Translations under genes and position numbers: made by a program
From: Candidatus Bathyarchaeota archaeon
GTDB lineage: Archaea; Thermoproteota; Bathyarchaeia; TCS64
Reading direction: 5' to 3'
Assembly: GCA_937877765.1 (NCBI GenBank)
Contig: CALGBN010000328.1
Span: 1 to 11,065 of the forward strand
Length of the DNA stretch: 11,065 bases
Notes under the pieces: model-generated
The model's database searches: none
What the model was told of the DNA's origin: nothing
Seen by the model: the letters and a program-made list of their open reading frames with translations, nothing else
Part shown: piece after piece, positions 1 to 5,645 of the stretch
Numbering within the stretch: the stretch's first letter is position 1
Layout: every line of letters starts with the position of its first letter

Positions 1-34
1 TTCGTCGGCAGCGTCAGATGTGTATAAGAGACAG
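1..34 (+). other. Nextera/Tn5 transposase adapter (technical sequence)
   Basis: Bases 2-34 match the Nextera Read-1 transposase adapter, ending in the 19-bp mosaic end AGATGTGTATAAGAGACAG; base 1 is one extra T. This is library sequence, not genome. The genomic insert begins at 35. Confidence 0.98.
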
Positions 35-468
35 GTATAGTATACGGTTGCTGTAGCTAGGCTCTTAATTGAATGTCCCTTGAATGACCTTTTCTTGGCT
101 AATATTTGATATTGGTCTGAGGCTTCTTTTAGAATAGATATGGGTAAATTTAGGGTAAGCCCGATTTTTGTAATCTCAGCGAATCCTTGTGCTAAATTTT
201 TCTCGGTTGAATTAGACATCTCTGCAGATTTTAACCATTTTTCTATAACGTCATTTTGAGAATATCTATGTAGATGAATGGTGTCTTTAGGGTTTTGATT
301 TTTCTCTTTTTCAAGTTTAACCTGTTCCTTTACTTTACTCGGATTGTTTGATGTTAATACGTATCCGCATTTAAGACAAATAACTTGATTTGAATACGAT
401 TTCAACTCTTTGCTACCACAAGAAGCACATTTCTCTCTATTTGCTCTGTTACTAACTTGATCAAGCAT
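35..468 (-). CDS. TFB-like transcription initiation factor (archaeal TFIIB homologue), 3' end cut by fragment edge
   Basis: About 144 residues are visible before the adapter interrupts the frame. The N-terminus carries a zinc ribbon with C14-x2-C17 and C31-x2-C34 (CASCGS and CLKCGY). Residues about 72-144 match the start of the first cyclin-like repeat of TFB/TFIIB, with LNLPISILKEASDQY and KRSFKGHSIKSLATATVYY standing for the usual LP..v.eeA..iY and l.rGRS...v.aA.lY. Known TFB recruits RNA polymerase to TATA/TBP and binds the BRE. The segment between ribbon and core (about 36-70) is Lys/Glu-rich, and I do not see the usual B-reader or linker residues, so this is a divergent paralogue rather than an obvious housekeeping TFB. 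The ATG at 468 overlaps the recombinase stop by 8 nt and is preceded by GGAGGT (480-485), so the start is well supported and translation is probably coupled. The second cyclin repeat is off the fragment. Confidence 0.82.
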
Positions 469-1363
469 GTGGAGCTCCGACCTCCATTTTATCTAGGAAT
501 TCAATATAGCTCGTGTAAATTTTTTCAACCATTTGCTGTTTTCTATTTTTTGGCACCTCTTTTCTTTTAGAGCCTTTCTTTTGAAACCGTAAACGAATTT
601 TTCTAGCCTCAGAAAATAACTTGTCCCGTATTATTCTATACTCATCTACATAGTCTTGGAACCCAGCTACACTGTAATTACCTATGTAAAGTTCATTGGT
701 GAGAATATCCCTCACTGCTCTAGCATTCCACCTGTTTTGTTTTTTAGTTAAAATATTCTGCTGGTTTAACTCAAATGCTACCTGAGGCATCGACCTTTTC
801 TCAATATATAGCTCAAAAATGTAGATTACGAGGTTCTTTTCTTTTGGGTTAATCAATAGTTTCCCATCTTTATCCCTATCATATCCTAGTGGTGGATGCG
901 GGTTAGCCCATTTATGCTGTTTTGCAAGTGCATGAAGACCCATCCTGGCTCTCTGCCCAATAAGTTCTCTTTCAAACTCAGCAACAGACGCTAAGCTTCT
1001 AAAATTAAACCTACCCACTGGAGTCGTTGTATCAATATACTCTGTAACACTACACAGATTAACATCCCATTCTCCAAGTTCTCTCTCAGTATTAACAAGG
1101 TCAACCAGAGACCTACAGAAACGGTCAAGCTTCCAGCAAACAATAATATCAAAGTATCCAGACTCTGCTTTATGTAACATCTGCTGGAATTTTGGGCGAT
1201 CAATGTTACCTCCGCTCTCACATTCATCGATAAACACATGGTTCGCTACCCATCCCCTATTTTCACAGAAATTAAAACACTGGTCTATTTGTTCCTGGAT
1301 GCTGTAATTGTATTTCTGGTTAGGAGAAGAGGTTCTAGCATATATCGCAGCGTATTTAGGCAA
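461..1363 (-). CDS. Serine site-specific recombinase (resolvase/invertase superfamily with Recombinase domain)
   Basis: A 300-aa protein. Residues 4-140 form a resolvase catalytic domain: YARTSSPNQ with catalytic Ser12 and Arg10, DECESGGNIDRPKF (45-59), DIIVCWKLDRFCRS (72-85) with the paired Arg residues, and AEFERELIGQR (128-138) at the start of the long E helix. Residues about 155-235 match the Pfam Recombinase domain (PPLGY, then PQVAFELN and ARAVRDILTNELYIG). The C-terminal tail is basic (KKGSKRKEVPKNRKQQ). It is short for a large serine integrase (usually 450-600 aa) and lacks a clear zinc ribbon and coiled-coil insertion. It is larger than a classical resolvase (about 180-200 aa). The start is TTG at 1363, preceded by a G-rich Shine-Dalgarno-like run, 2 nt after the nuclease stop. 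The family cuts at a 2-bp crossover in a partly palindromic site. All recognisable catalytic residues are present, so it is probably active. Confidence 0.93.
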   Translation of the reverse strand: MPKYAAIYARTSSPNQKYNYSIQEQIDQCFNFCENRGWVANHVFIDECESGGNIDRPKFQQMLHKAESGYFDIIVCWKLDRFCRSLVDLVNTERELGEWDVNLCSVTEYIDTTTPVGRFNFRSLASVAEFERELIGQRARMGLHALAKQHKWANPHPPLGYDRDKDGKLLINPKEKNLVIYIFELYIEKRSMPQVAFELNQQNILTKKQNRWNARAVRDILTNELYIGNYSVAGFQDYVDEYRIIRDKLFSEARKIRLRFQKKGSKRKEVPKNRKQQMVEKIYTSYIEFLDKMEVGAPHA

Positions 1364-1365
1364 CT

Positions 1366-2400
1366 CTATCCCCCAATCTCCTTGGCGATCTCAGTTGATG
1401 TATGGTCCAGGTAATCTGTAGAAGTGACTTCATCCTGTATTCTTGCTTGGAGTTCAGTTAAACAGGTCTGGAGTATGTATTCTGCTTCGTTTGCATCGTC
1501 TTCAACCTTTTTCGCCTTGGAGATTATTGTATTCACATGTTTTCTAATAGATTCAAGGGTGGATGTAGTTGTGAATGCGTTTGTGATGGCTTCCTGGATC
1601 TTGGCGTTCTTCAAAGCGTATTGGAGATTAATTCTTCTACGTCCAAGTGAATAATCAGAAATTATGACTGCTCTTATAGCGCCATAAGCAAGTTTACACT
1701 GTTTTCGTTGAGTAACGAAAATAGTTCCATCTGGATAAGTCTCGGAGAGGTACATGTTCTCTCCAGATGGCATTGTCTCAACTGCGAGTATCCCATATCT
1801 ACTATTCCGATCATTCATATGTCTACGTAGCTGCTCTAAATAGGAACGTCTCCAACGGCTATTTTTCTTTGATTCAACAAGCACATCACATTGAGTTGAG
1901 ACTCCATTTATCAAAGGGGTGAGGACTATGTCTGTTTCGCCTGTTTTACCCAGATGTTCGATATGATCTTTTGGGAAGTAATTTGATAGTTCTTCAAATA
2001 ACTCTATTTCCCCTTCTCGTCCTTTTAGATTTGGTACCTGTTCTTTCTTCAAGAGCTCCTGTATTTTTAGAAGAATCTCTGGTATCACCTGTGATAGATT
2101 CTCAAATTTTTCTGGGTTTGGTATTGTTTCCTCAATTTTCCTCTTAATTATTTTTGATAACTCGTTTTCAAGTTTAGCGAACTCCGAAGAAGTAGTCTTT
2201 CTTATGGTGTTAACTCCTCGTGCTATTATAGCTGAGGTAGGAGCATTACTATTTAGAATGTCAATGTTTGATCTTGAGACACTGAGATACTCATTAAGAA
2301 TACCTTTATCCTTCAAGCTATTTAGGAACCTGATATTATCTTCATTAATATTGATGTCCTCAGTTTGTTGATCACAAATAGGGCAAATTGAGTGGGTCAC
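1366..2400 (-). CDS. DUF2130-like PD-(D/E)XK nuclease with coiled-coil flanks
   Basis: The chosen start is GTG at 2400, giving 344 aa. GTG overlaps the upstream gene's TGA as GTGA, and GGGAGG lies 8 nt upstream. An ATG at 2448 would give 360 aa but would overlap the upstream gene by 52 nt. Residues 6-9 are a lone CPIC pair. Residues about 70-125 are a Lys/Glu-rich helical region. Residues 124-246 resemble DUF2130: KGREGEIELFEEL, GETDIVL (Asp157), LVESKKNSRW (Glu176-x-Lys178) and then YGILAVETMP. Glu131, Asp157, Glu176 and Lys178 fit a PD-(D/E)XK nuclease active site. The C-terminal 90 residues are helical and polar. DUF2130 proteins are predicted nucleases of poorly known role. Its place between a zinc-finger-like gene and a recombinase suggests it belongs to a mobile or defence module (inference). 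Confidence 0.8.
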   Translation of the reverse strand: MTHSICPICDQQTEDININEDNIRFLNSLKDKGILNEYLSVSRSNIDILNSNAPTSAIIARGVNTIRKTTSSEFAKLENELSKIIKRKIEETIPNPEKFENLSQVIPEILLKIQELLKKEQVPNLKGREGEIELFEELSNYFPKDHIEHLGKTGETDIVLTPLINGVSTQCDVLVESKKNSRWRRSYLEQLRRHMNDRNSRYGILAVETMPSGENMYLSETYPDGTIFVTQRKQCKLAYGAIRAVIISDYSLGRRRINLQYALKNAKIQEAITNAFTTTSTLESIRKHVNTIISKAKKVEDDANEAEYILQTCLTELQARIQDEVTSTDYLDHTSTEIAKEIGG

Positions 2401-2633
2401 CTTGGTGCCCTCCCGTAATAGGAAATGAGAAGAGGACATTTGAAACACTTAGATTTTAATCTGAAGTATTTTCCATAATGCAAACAATGGAAGACATGCT
2501 TCCATTCATTTGAATCTATTTTCTTCTCCTCAATTGATTTGCTTCTTTCCAGGTCTAACTGACTGATGATTACAGGTTTGAAAACCTGTTTCTCTATTTG
2601 GAAATCTTTATTTTCTATTCTTGTATCTTTCAT
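2397..2633 (-). CDS. Small Cys/His protein, first gene of the nuclease-recombinase-TFB operon
   Basis: A 78-aa basic protein that I do not recognise. The C-terminal third contains C50-x-H52 and, ten residues on, C63-x2-C66 (HCLHYGKYF and KCFKC), a plausible single zinc site. ATG at 2633 is preferred. A TTG at 2660 is in frame, but it lies inside a strong leader hairpin, whereas ATG 2633 has GTGA 6 nt upstream. The stop TGA overlaps the GTG start of the nuclease (GTGA), a typical translationally coupled junction. The two proteins could act together, each supplying part of a nucleic-acid-binding surface (inference). A frameshifted N-terminal part of the nuclease is the alternative, but the clean GTGA overlap with its own Shine-Dalgarno argues for two genes. 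Confidence 0.6.
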   Translation of the reverse strand: MKDTRIENKDFQIEKQVFKPVIISQLDLERSKSIEEKKIDSNEWKHVFHCLHYGKYFRLKSKCFKCPLLISYYGRAPR

Positions 2634-2637
2634 TTTG

Positions 2638-2652
2638 TTCACATCCAGTGAA
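2638..2652 (-). promoter_or_regulatory. Small dyad TTCAC-N5-GTGAA just upstream of the operon start
   Basis: A perfect 5-bp inverted repeat around a 5-nt centre, one base away from the larger palindrome at 2654-2696. In the minus-strand transcript it would be a hairpin ending 4 nt before ATG 2633, and its second arm holds the GTGA Shine-Dalgarno-like element. It could be an operator or a structure controlling translation. Confidence 0.4.
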
Positions 2653-2653
2653 T

Positions 2654-2696
2654 ACTCCAATGGGAGTGGAATCCTGCAAGATTCTCCCCTTGGAGT
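2654..2696. repeat. 43-nt imperfect palindrome in the leader of the recombinase operon
   Basis: The left arm ACTCCAATGGGAG plus AATC (2654-2666, 2670-2673) pairs with the right arm GATT plus CTCCCCTTGGAGT (2680-2683, 2684-2696). That is 16 of 17 positions, with one T/C mismatch, a 3-nt bulge (2667-2669) and a 6-nt centre CTGCAA. As RNA on the minus strand it makes a strong 5'-leader hairpin. As DNA it has the size and partial symmetry of a regulator operator or a serine-recombinase target. Confidence 0.7.
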
Positions 2697-2732
2697 CCTT
2701 CTGTGTATTCCTTACACGTAGGGCAATATGTG

Positions 2733-2749
2733 TATATTTTTATATAAGG
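2733..2749. promoter_or_regulatory. Divergent archaeal TATA element
   Basis: The sequence contains TTTATATA (2739-2746) on the plus strand, and the core TTATATAA (2740-2747) is a perfect palindrome, so it can read in either direction. Plus-strand transcription would start near 2770, about 28 nt before the AbrB start. Minus-strand transcription would start near 2718 and give an 80-90-nt leader containing both hairpins. Confidence 0.6.
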
Positions 2750-2797
2750 TTATTGGTAAGGTATCTGTATAGGGCAATTCATAGTGAAGTGATAATA

Positions 2798-2971
2798 ATG
2801 AGCAGTATGGAATCAAAAGTATTTCAAGTTAGATCTAATTCAAAGTCCTTGAGAGGAACAATACCGCAGAGTGTAGTTGATAGTCTCAAACTTGTGCATG
2901 GTGATACAATAAAATGGTCAATAGAAATTCAGGGGAATAAAATTATCGCTACAATCGAAAAGGTTATGTAA
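2798..2971 (+). CDS. AbrB/SpoVT-family DNA-binding regulator
   Basis: A 57-aa protein with the swapped-hairpin AbrB pattern: KVFQVRSNSKSLRGTIPQSVV, then LKLVHGDTIKW and KIIATIEKV. This length and the S-LRGTIP-VV-L-L--GD-I-W pattern are typical of small archaeal AbrB proteins, which act as dimeric repressors or antitoxins. ATG at 2798 is chosen because it has GTGAT (2789-2793) just upstream and lies about 50 nt after the TATA box. ATG at 2807 is a possible alternative. The longer reading from upstream crosses the promoter and is not credible. Divergence from the recombinase operon suggests that it represses its own promoter and the operon (inference). No toxin-like partner is seen beside it. 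Confidence 0.85.
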   Translation: MSSMESKVFQVRSNSKSLRGTIPQSVVDSLKLVHGDTIKWSIEIQGNKIIATIEKVM

Positions 2972-2973
2972 CG

Positions 2974-2980
2974 TTTTTTT
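2974..2980 (+). terminator. Oligo-T terminator after the AbrB gene
   Basis: Seven T residues begin 3 nt after the TAA stop. Archaeal RNA polymerase terminates at such T runs without needing a hairpin. It separates the AbrB gene from the convergent peptidase-like gene. Confidence 0.5.
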
Positions 2981-2996
2981 GAATCTGGTAGTTCTA

Positions 2997-4331
2997 TTAA
3001 TAATATGACACGTTTTCTAGTATTGTTGGATATGTTGCCGTGCCATCAAAAACTTGATCTAAAAAAGTTTGTTGATTGTACGAAAATCTAATGACCCAAA
3101 GAAACCGTGGAAGTGTTTTAGTTAAAACATCCTCTTTATTGTATATTTGTTTATTAAATAATTCATTTTTATAACTTTGAATTGTGTATAATAGAAGTTC
3201 TATATCTAATAGTGTATCATCTAAATTTGCATCTTCTTGAAATTGTTCATTAGCTGATCTAATGGTTTCTATATATTCGCTGAATATTTTATTAAACTCA
3301 AGACGCATTTTGTGATATATGGGTACAATGATATAATCCACTCGTAAATTATTATAACCCATTACTCTTATCCATTCATTATCCCAATACCGTAGGTTAT
3401 TTGCAGGCATTATTGGTAGTACTTTATTATATGGTCCTATTTGGTCATCATGAATATATAATTCAATAATGTTTCTCGCTACATCTGTCTTGTATCCAGT
3501 ATTAACTGTCGCATGTAATGCAGAATTTCTTTGCATTATTAACTCTAAAATATATATCAATGGGATGCCTGCATTCGAATATGCTTTAACAGCGGTTTTT
3601 AATGCAAAATCATTATTCTGTCGGGTTATGTTAATAACTTCAGCATCTAAACTTAATGAACGTAAACAAATTATCATTTGTTCAATTGTCAATCCATTTT
3701 GAGGAAAAATACGGTTTCTACTAGGGTATGTGGATGACATCTCAGTTATTTCTACAGGTGATACTTTTCTAACATCATATAATCTTGACACTGTATTCAA
3801 AGCAGTCCATAGAGCAACGGTTGCGCATGCACTTACGCCTCGGTCTTGTGCTTGATATGGAACAGATTTGACAGTTAATTGTATACCATATAGTGTAGCT
3901 TTTTGCTCACTGGATAAATAATGACGTTCCATATTTCCGTCTATTTTTGGATATGTTTTAAGACACGTTCTCCCAATTAACGGGTCTCCATTGAAATCCA
4001 ATATTGGTTTAACGACAACAAATCCAAGATAATGCTTTTTTAAAACATCTTCAAGAGTATCATTTTCGCCTTTTAACATCTCAATAAAATCTTTATTACT
4101 AAAACTTTTTGAGAAAAAGTGAATTCTATGAGTATATTTAGAAATTATTTTATGGGCTCTGGAATAATATCTTTGAAAATCAATGGTGTAATCTTTATCA
4201 ATGTACTCATTTTCAACAACACATCGTTTTGCATTTAATGCAATTAAATAATCAGAAATATACCGACCTTGCCTGGAATTCCCAAGAAACGACTTAAATT
4301 TTCTATTTGAATAAACATATTTTTTTGGCAA
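2997..4331 (-). CDS. Papain/C39-like cysteine-peptidase-fold protein
   Basis: 444 aa from a TTG at 4331. The central region 155-300 has a papain-like arrangement: YQAQDRGVSACATVALWTAL with Cys169 at a helix start and Gln160/Gln162 upstream, ALHATVNTGY with His273, and LYIHDDQIGPY with Asp295/296. Before it, YLGFVVVKPI and IGRTCLKTY form a beta-rich N-terminal part, and the last 110 residues are helical. No signal peptide or membrane segment is visible, so a cytoplasmic role is likely. Substrate and partners are unknown. The start is weak: no ATG occurs before residue 84 and no Shine-Dalgarno is seen. The frame continues upstream through a single TAG (4344-4346) into a coiled-coil ORF, so this may be the larger part of a roughly 506-codon gene. 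A peptidase-like effector in an accessory island is an inference only. Confidence 0.68.
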   Translation of the reverse strand: MPKKYVYSNRKFKSFLGNSRQGRYISDYLIALNAKRCVVENEYIDKDYTIDFQRYYSRAHKIISKYTHRIHFFSKSFSNKDFIEMLKGENDTLEDVLKKHYLGFVVVKPILDFNGDPLIGRTCLKTYPKIDGNMERHYLSSEQKATLYGIQLTVKSVPYQAQDRGVSACATVALWTALNTVSRLYDVRKVSPVEITEMSSTYPSRNRIFPQNGLTIEQMIICLRSLSLDAEVINITRQNNDFALKTAVKAYSNAGIPLIYILELIMQRNSALHATVNTGYKTDVARNIIELYIHDDQIGPYNKVLPIMPANNLRYWDNEWIRVMGYNNLRVDYIIVPIYHKMRLEFNKIFSEYIETIRSANEQFQEDANLDDTLLDIELLLYTIQSYKNELFNKQIYNKEDVLTKTLPRFLWVIRFSYNQQTFLDQVFDGTATYPTILENVSYY

Positions 4332-4343
4332 GTTTATACAAAA

Positions 4344-4517
4344 CTAAATAGTACAAGTTTTCCTTAAATCGCTTTCTCTTAACTTGCTCAATTCGGCTGA
4401 TAGCTCTTCTTTTCGCTTTTGAGCTTCTTGGTTTTCACGCATATTCTCAGTTGCCCGCAGAATTTTTTGTCTCAGAAGCGTGTGATATTCCATTCTTTTT
4501 GCCTCATTAAGGGACAT
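4344..4517 (-). CDS. 57-codon coiled-coil ORF in frame with the peptidase-like gene
   Basis: From ATG 4517 it encodes a charged helical peptide (MSLNEAKRMEYHTLLRQ, then EAQKRKEELSAELSKLRE) with coiled-coil character. It ends in TAG at 4344-4346. The next four codons and the TTG start of the peptidase-like gene are in the same frame, 12 nt further on. A TATA-like TTTTATAT (about 4535-4543) lies about 23-25 nt upstream of the ATG, suggesting a leaderless transcript. It is either a separate small partner protein or the N-terminal helix of the peptidase-like protein, cut off by a nonsense codon. Confidence 0.5.
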   Translation of the reverse strand: MSLNEAKRMEYHTLLRQKILRATENMRENQEAQKRKEELSAELSKLRESDLRKTCTI

Positions 4518-4532
4518 TTTATATCTCTCAGA

Positions 4533-4544
4533 CCAATATAAAAC
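4533..4544 (-). promoter_or_regulatory. TATA-like box for the coiled-coil/peptidase transcript
   Basis: On the minus strand it reads GTTTTATATTGG. Its spacing of about 23 nt to ATG 4517 would place the transcription start at or next to the start codon. Confidence 0.4.
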
Positions 4545-4561
4545 TTCCGAAAATTTAAAGC

Positions 4562-4628
4562 TTTTTAATTAAAAACAAAAACAAGTTTTGATATAAAATT
4601 TTGATCAAAGTTTAATTATTTTTTTGAT
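4562..4628. promoter_or_regulatory. AT-rich operator-like region with three TTTTGAT repeats
   Basis: The spacer between divergent genes holds TTTTGAT at 4586-4592, 4599-4605 and 4622-4628. The middle copy is part of the palindrome TTTGATCAAA (4600-4609). A 14-bp palindrome TTTTTAATTAAAAA lies at 4562-4575. Only 8 of 60 bases in 4561-4620 are G or C, so some of this symmetry is expected by chance. The direct repeats in an intergenic spacer still suggest regulator binding. Confidence 0.35.
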
Positions 4629-4678
4629 CATGTTTTTAACCAAAATAAAAACTTTTTTTATTAAAAAACCTTTATTAA

Positions 4679-4686
4679 TTTAAAAA
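4679..4686 (+). promoter_or_regulatory. TATA-like box for the 93-aa gene
   Basis: An AT-rich TTTAAAAA element centred about 25 nt before ATG 4707, which fits a leaderless archaeal transcript. Evidence is weak because the whole spacer is A/T. Confidence 0.3.
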
Positions 4687-4706
4687 TAACAATAGACAAA
4701 GAGATT

Positions 4707-4988
4707 ATGTCAGATATAGATTTAAATCAACTTAAAAAAATAATCCTAAATATTTGTGATAATTTTATTTTAATTGATAAACCTTTTTTTACTATAATGG
4801 AATTGAAAAAAGAAGTTGAAAAAGAAATACCTGATATTAAGAAAAATAGTATTGTAGAAGTGATAGGTATATTAAAAAATGAAAATAAAATCAATTCTTT
4901 TTGGTTTGTGAAAAATAGAGAGTTATTGTTTTCTCAGGTTATGTTGAATGAATATAAACACAAACATCAATTAGACCTCAATGTATAA
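4707..4988 (+). CDS. Small winged-helix-like protein, possible regulator
   Basis: A 93-aa lysine- and isoleucine-rich protein that I cannot assign to a named family. The residue pattern resembles a winged helix: a helix at 5-20, FTIMELKKEVEKEIPDI (28-44) as the helix-turn region, KNSIVEVIGILKNENKI (46-62) as a recognition helix, and SFWFVKNRELLF (64-75) as a beta wing. It stands divergent to the coiled-coil/peptidase unit across a spacer with TTTTGAT repeats, so it may regulate that unit. The gene is extremely A/T-rich, which suggests recent acquisition. The TAA stop lies close to where composition changes. Confidence 0.6.
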   Translation: MSDIDLNQLKKIILNICDNFILIDKPFFTIMELKKEVEKEIPDIKKNSIVEVIGILKNENKINSFWFVKNRELLFSQVMLNEYKHKHQLDLNV

Positions 4989-5034
4989 GACCCGAACCAA
5001 TTAAGGGCTGAATCCCTCCAGACCCGCCACGAAA

Positions 5035-5553
5035 TCATCTTCTCCAAGGTCTCGGTATCAGATAGGGTGTCTTTTTCCGGTATTCTCTGTAACTATCTCC
5101 GAATCGTGCTTCCAGAGCTGGTTCTTCTCGTGTCTTTAGCCAGATGGTCCAGAGGGCTATGAAAACAGTTGGTATTACAAACGCAATCGACGGTGATCTC
5201 AACAAGAGTCCTACTGCTATGAGGCAGAGGAGGTATCCAAAAAGTATGGGGTTTCTCGTCTGGGCGTAGATTCCTGTTGTGATTAGTTTTGTTGACTGGT
5301 CTTCTGGGAATATGTCTCCGAGGGGTATGCCTTTTCCTTTTGCTAATAGTATCCTGATGGATTCAACGACATAGTATCCCCCCACGAGAATCAAGACGCC
5401 TGAAACCGGGGTTGTTAATACGCCTAAATCCGTTTGAGATAGTCCTAGAAACATATCTAGGTGTCTCCCAAAGAAAACCGATATAATTGGTACCAGTAGG
5501 AAGAATATGATGCTTGAAGGTATTATCAATAATATCTTCCTGATTGAGTCCAT
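5035..5553 (-). CDS. Isoprenylcysteine carboxyl methyltransferase (ICMT/PEMT-like) membrane protein
   Basis: A 172-aa membrane protein with hydrophobic segments at about 7-28, 46-70 and 103-139. The conserved C-terminal half shows TTGIYAQTRNPILFGYLL (92-109, with Arg100-Asn101-Pro102) and TREEPALEARFGDSYREY (141-158) ending in a Pro-rich YLIPRPW. These match the S-adenosylmethionine-binding Y-x-x-x-R-NP and EE-x-L-x-x-x-FG-x-x-Y-x-x-Y motifs of the ICMT/phospholipid methyltransferase superfamily. Bacterial and archaeal members rarely have a proven substrate, so lipid or small-molecule methylation is the safest statement. The length is normal for the family. It diverges from the Ldh2 gene, with 92 nt between the starts. 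Confidence 0.85.
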   Translation of the reverse strand: MDSIRKILLIIPSSIIFFLLVPIISVFFGRHLDMFLGLSQTDLGVLTTPVSGVLILVGGYYVVESIRILLAKGKGIPLGDIFPEDQSTKLITTGIYAQTRNPILFGYLLCLIAVGLLLRSPSIAFVIPTVFIALWTIWLKTREEPALEARFGDSYREYRKKTPYLIPRPWRR

Positions 5554-5645
5554 AACTTGTTTCCGATGCCGTGAGGTAAGTAGCTTTCTTTAATCCAGCA
5601 TACCAGGTTTTAGATACTTGGCTTATGCCATAATACAGGTACCCT

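Noticed and set aside
2401..2448. ATG start giving the nuclease 16 extra residues
   Set aside because: It overlaps the upstream gene by 52 nt without a clear Shine-Dalgarno; the GTG in the GTGA junction has GGGAGG at proper spacing.
2621..2797. N-terminal extension of the AbrB protein to 116 aa
   Set aside because: The extension runs across the TATA box and the palindromic leader of the opposite operon; ATG 2798 has its own Shine-Dalgarno and gives the normal family length.
4344..4346. Pyrrolysine decoding of the in-frame TAG
   Set aside because: At least six other genes in the window end in TAG, unlike genomes that reserve UAG for pyrrolysine; kept only as a minor option in the finding.
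5003..5020. Short AGGG...CCCT hairpin after the 93-aa gene as a terminator
   Set aside because: Only a 4-bp stem with no T run; too weak to call.
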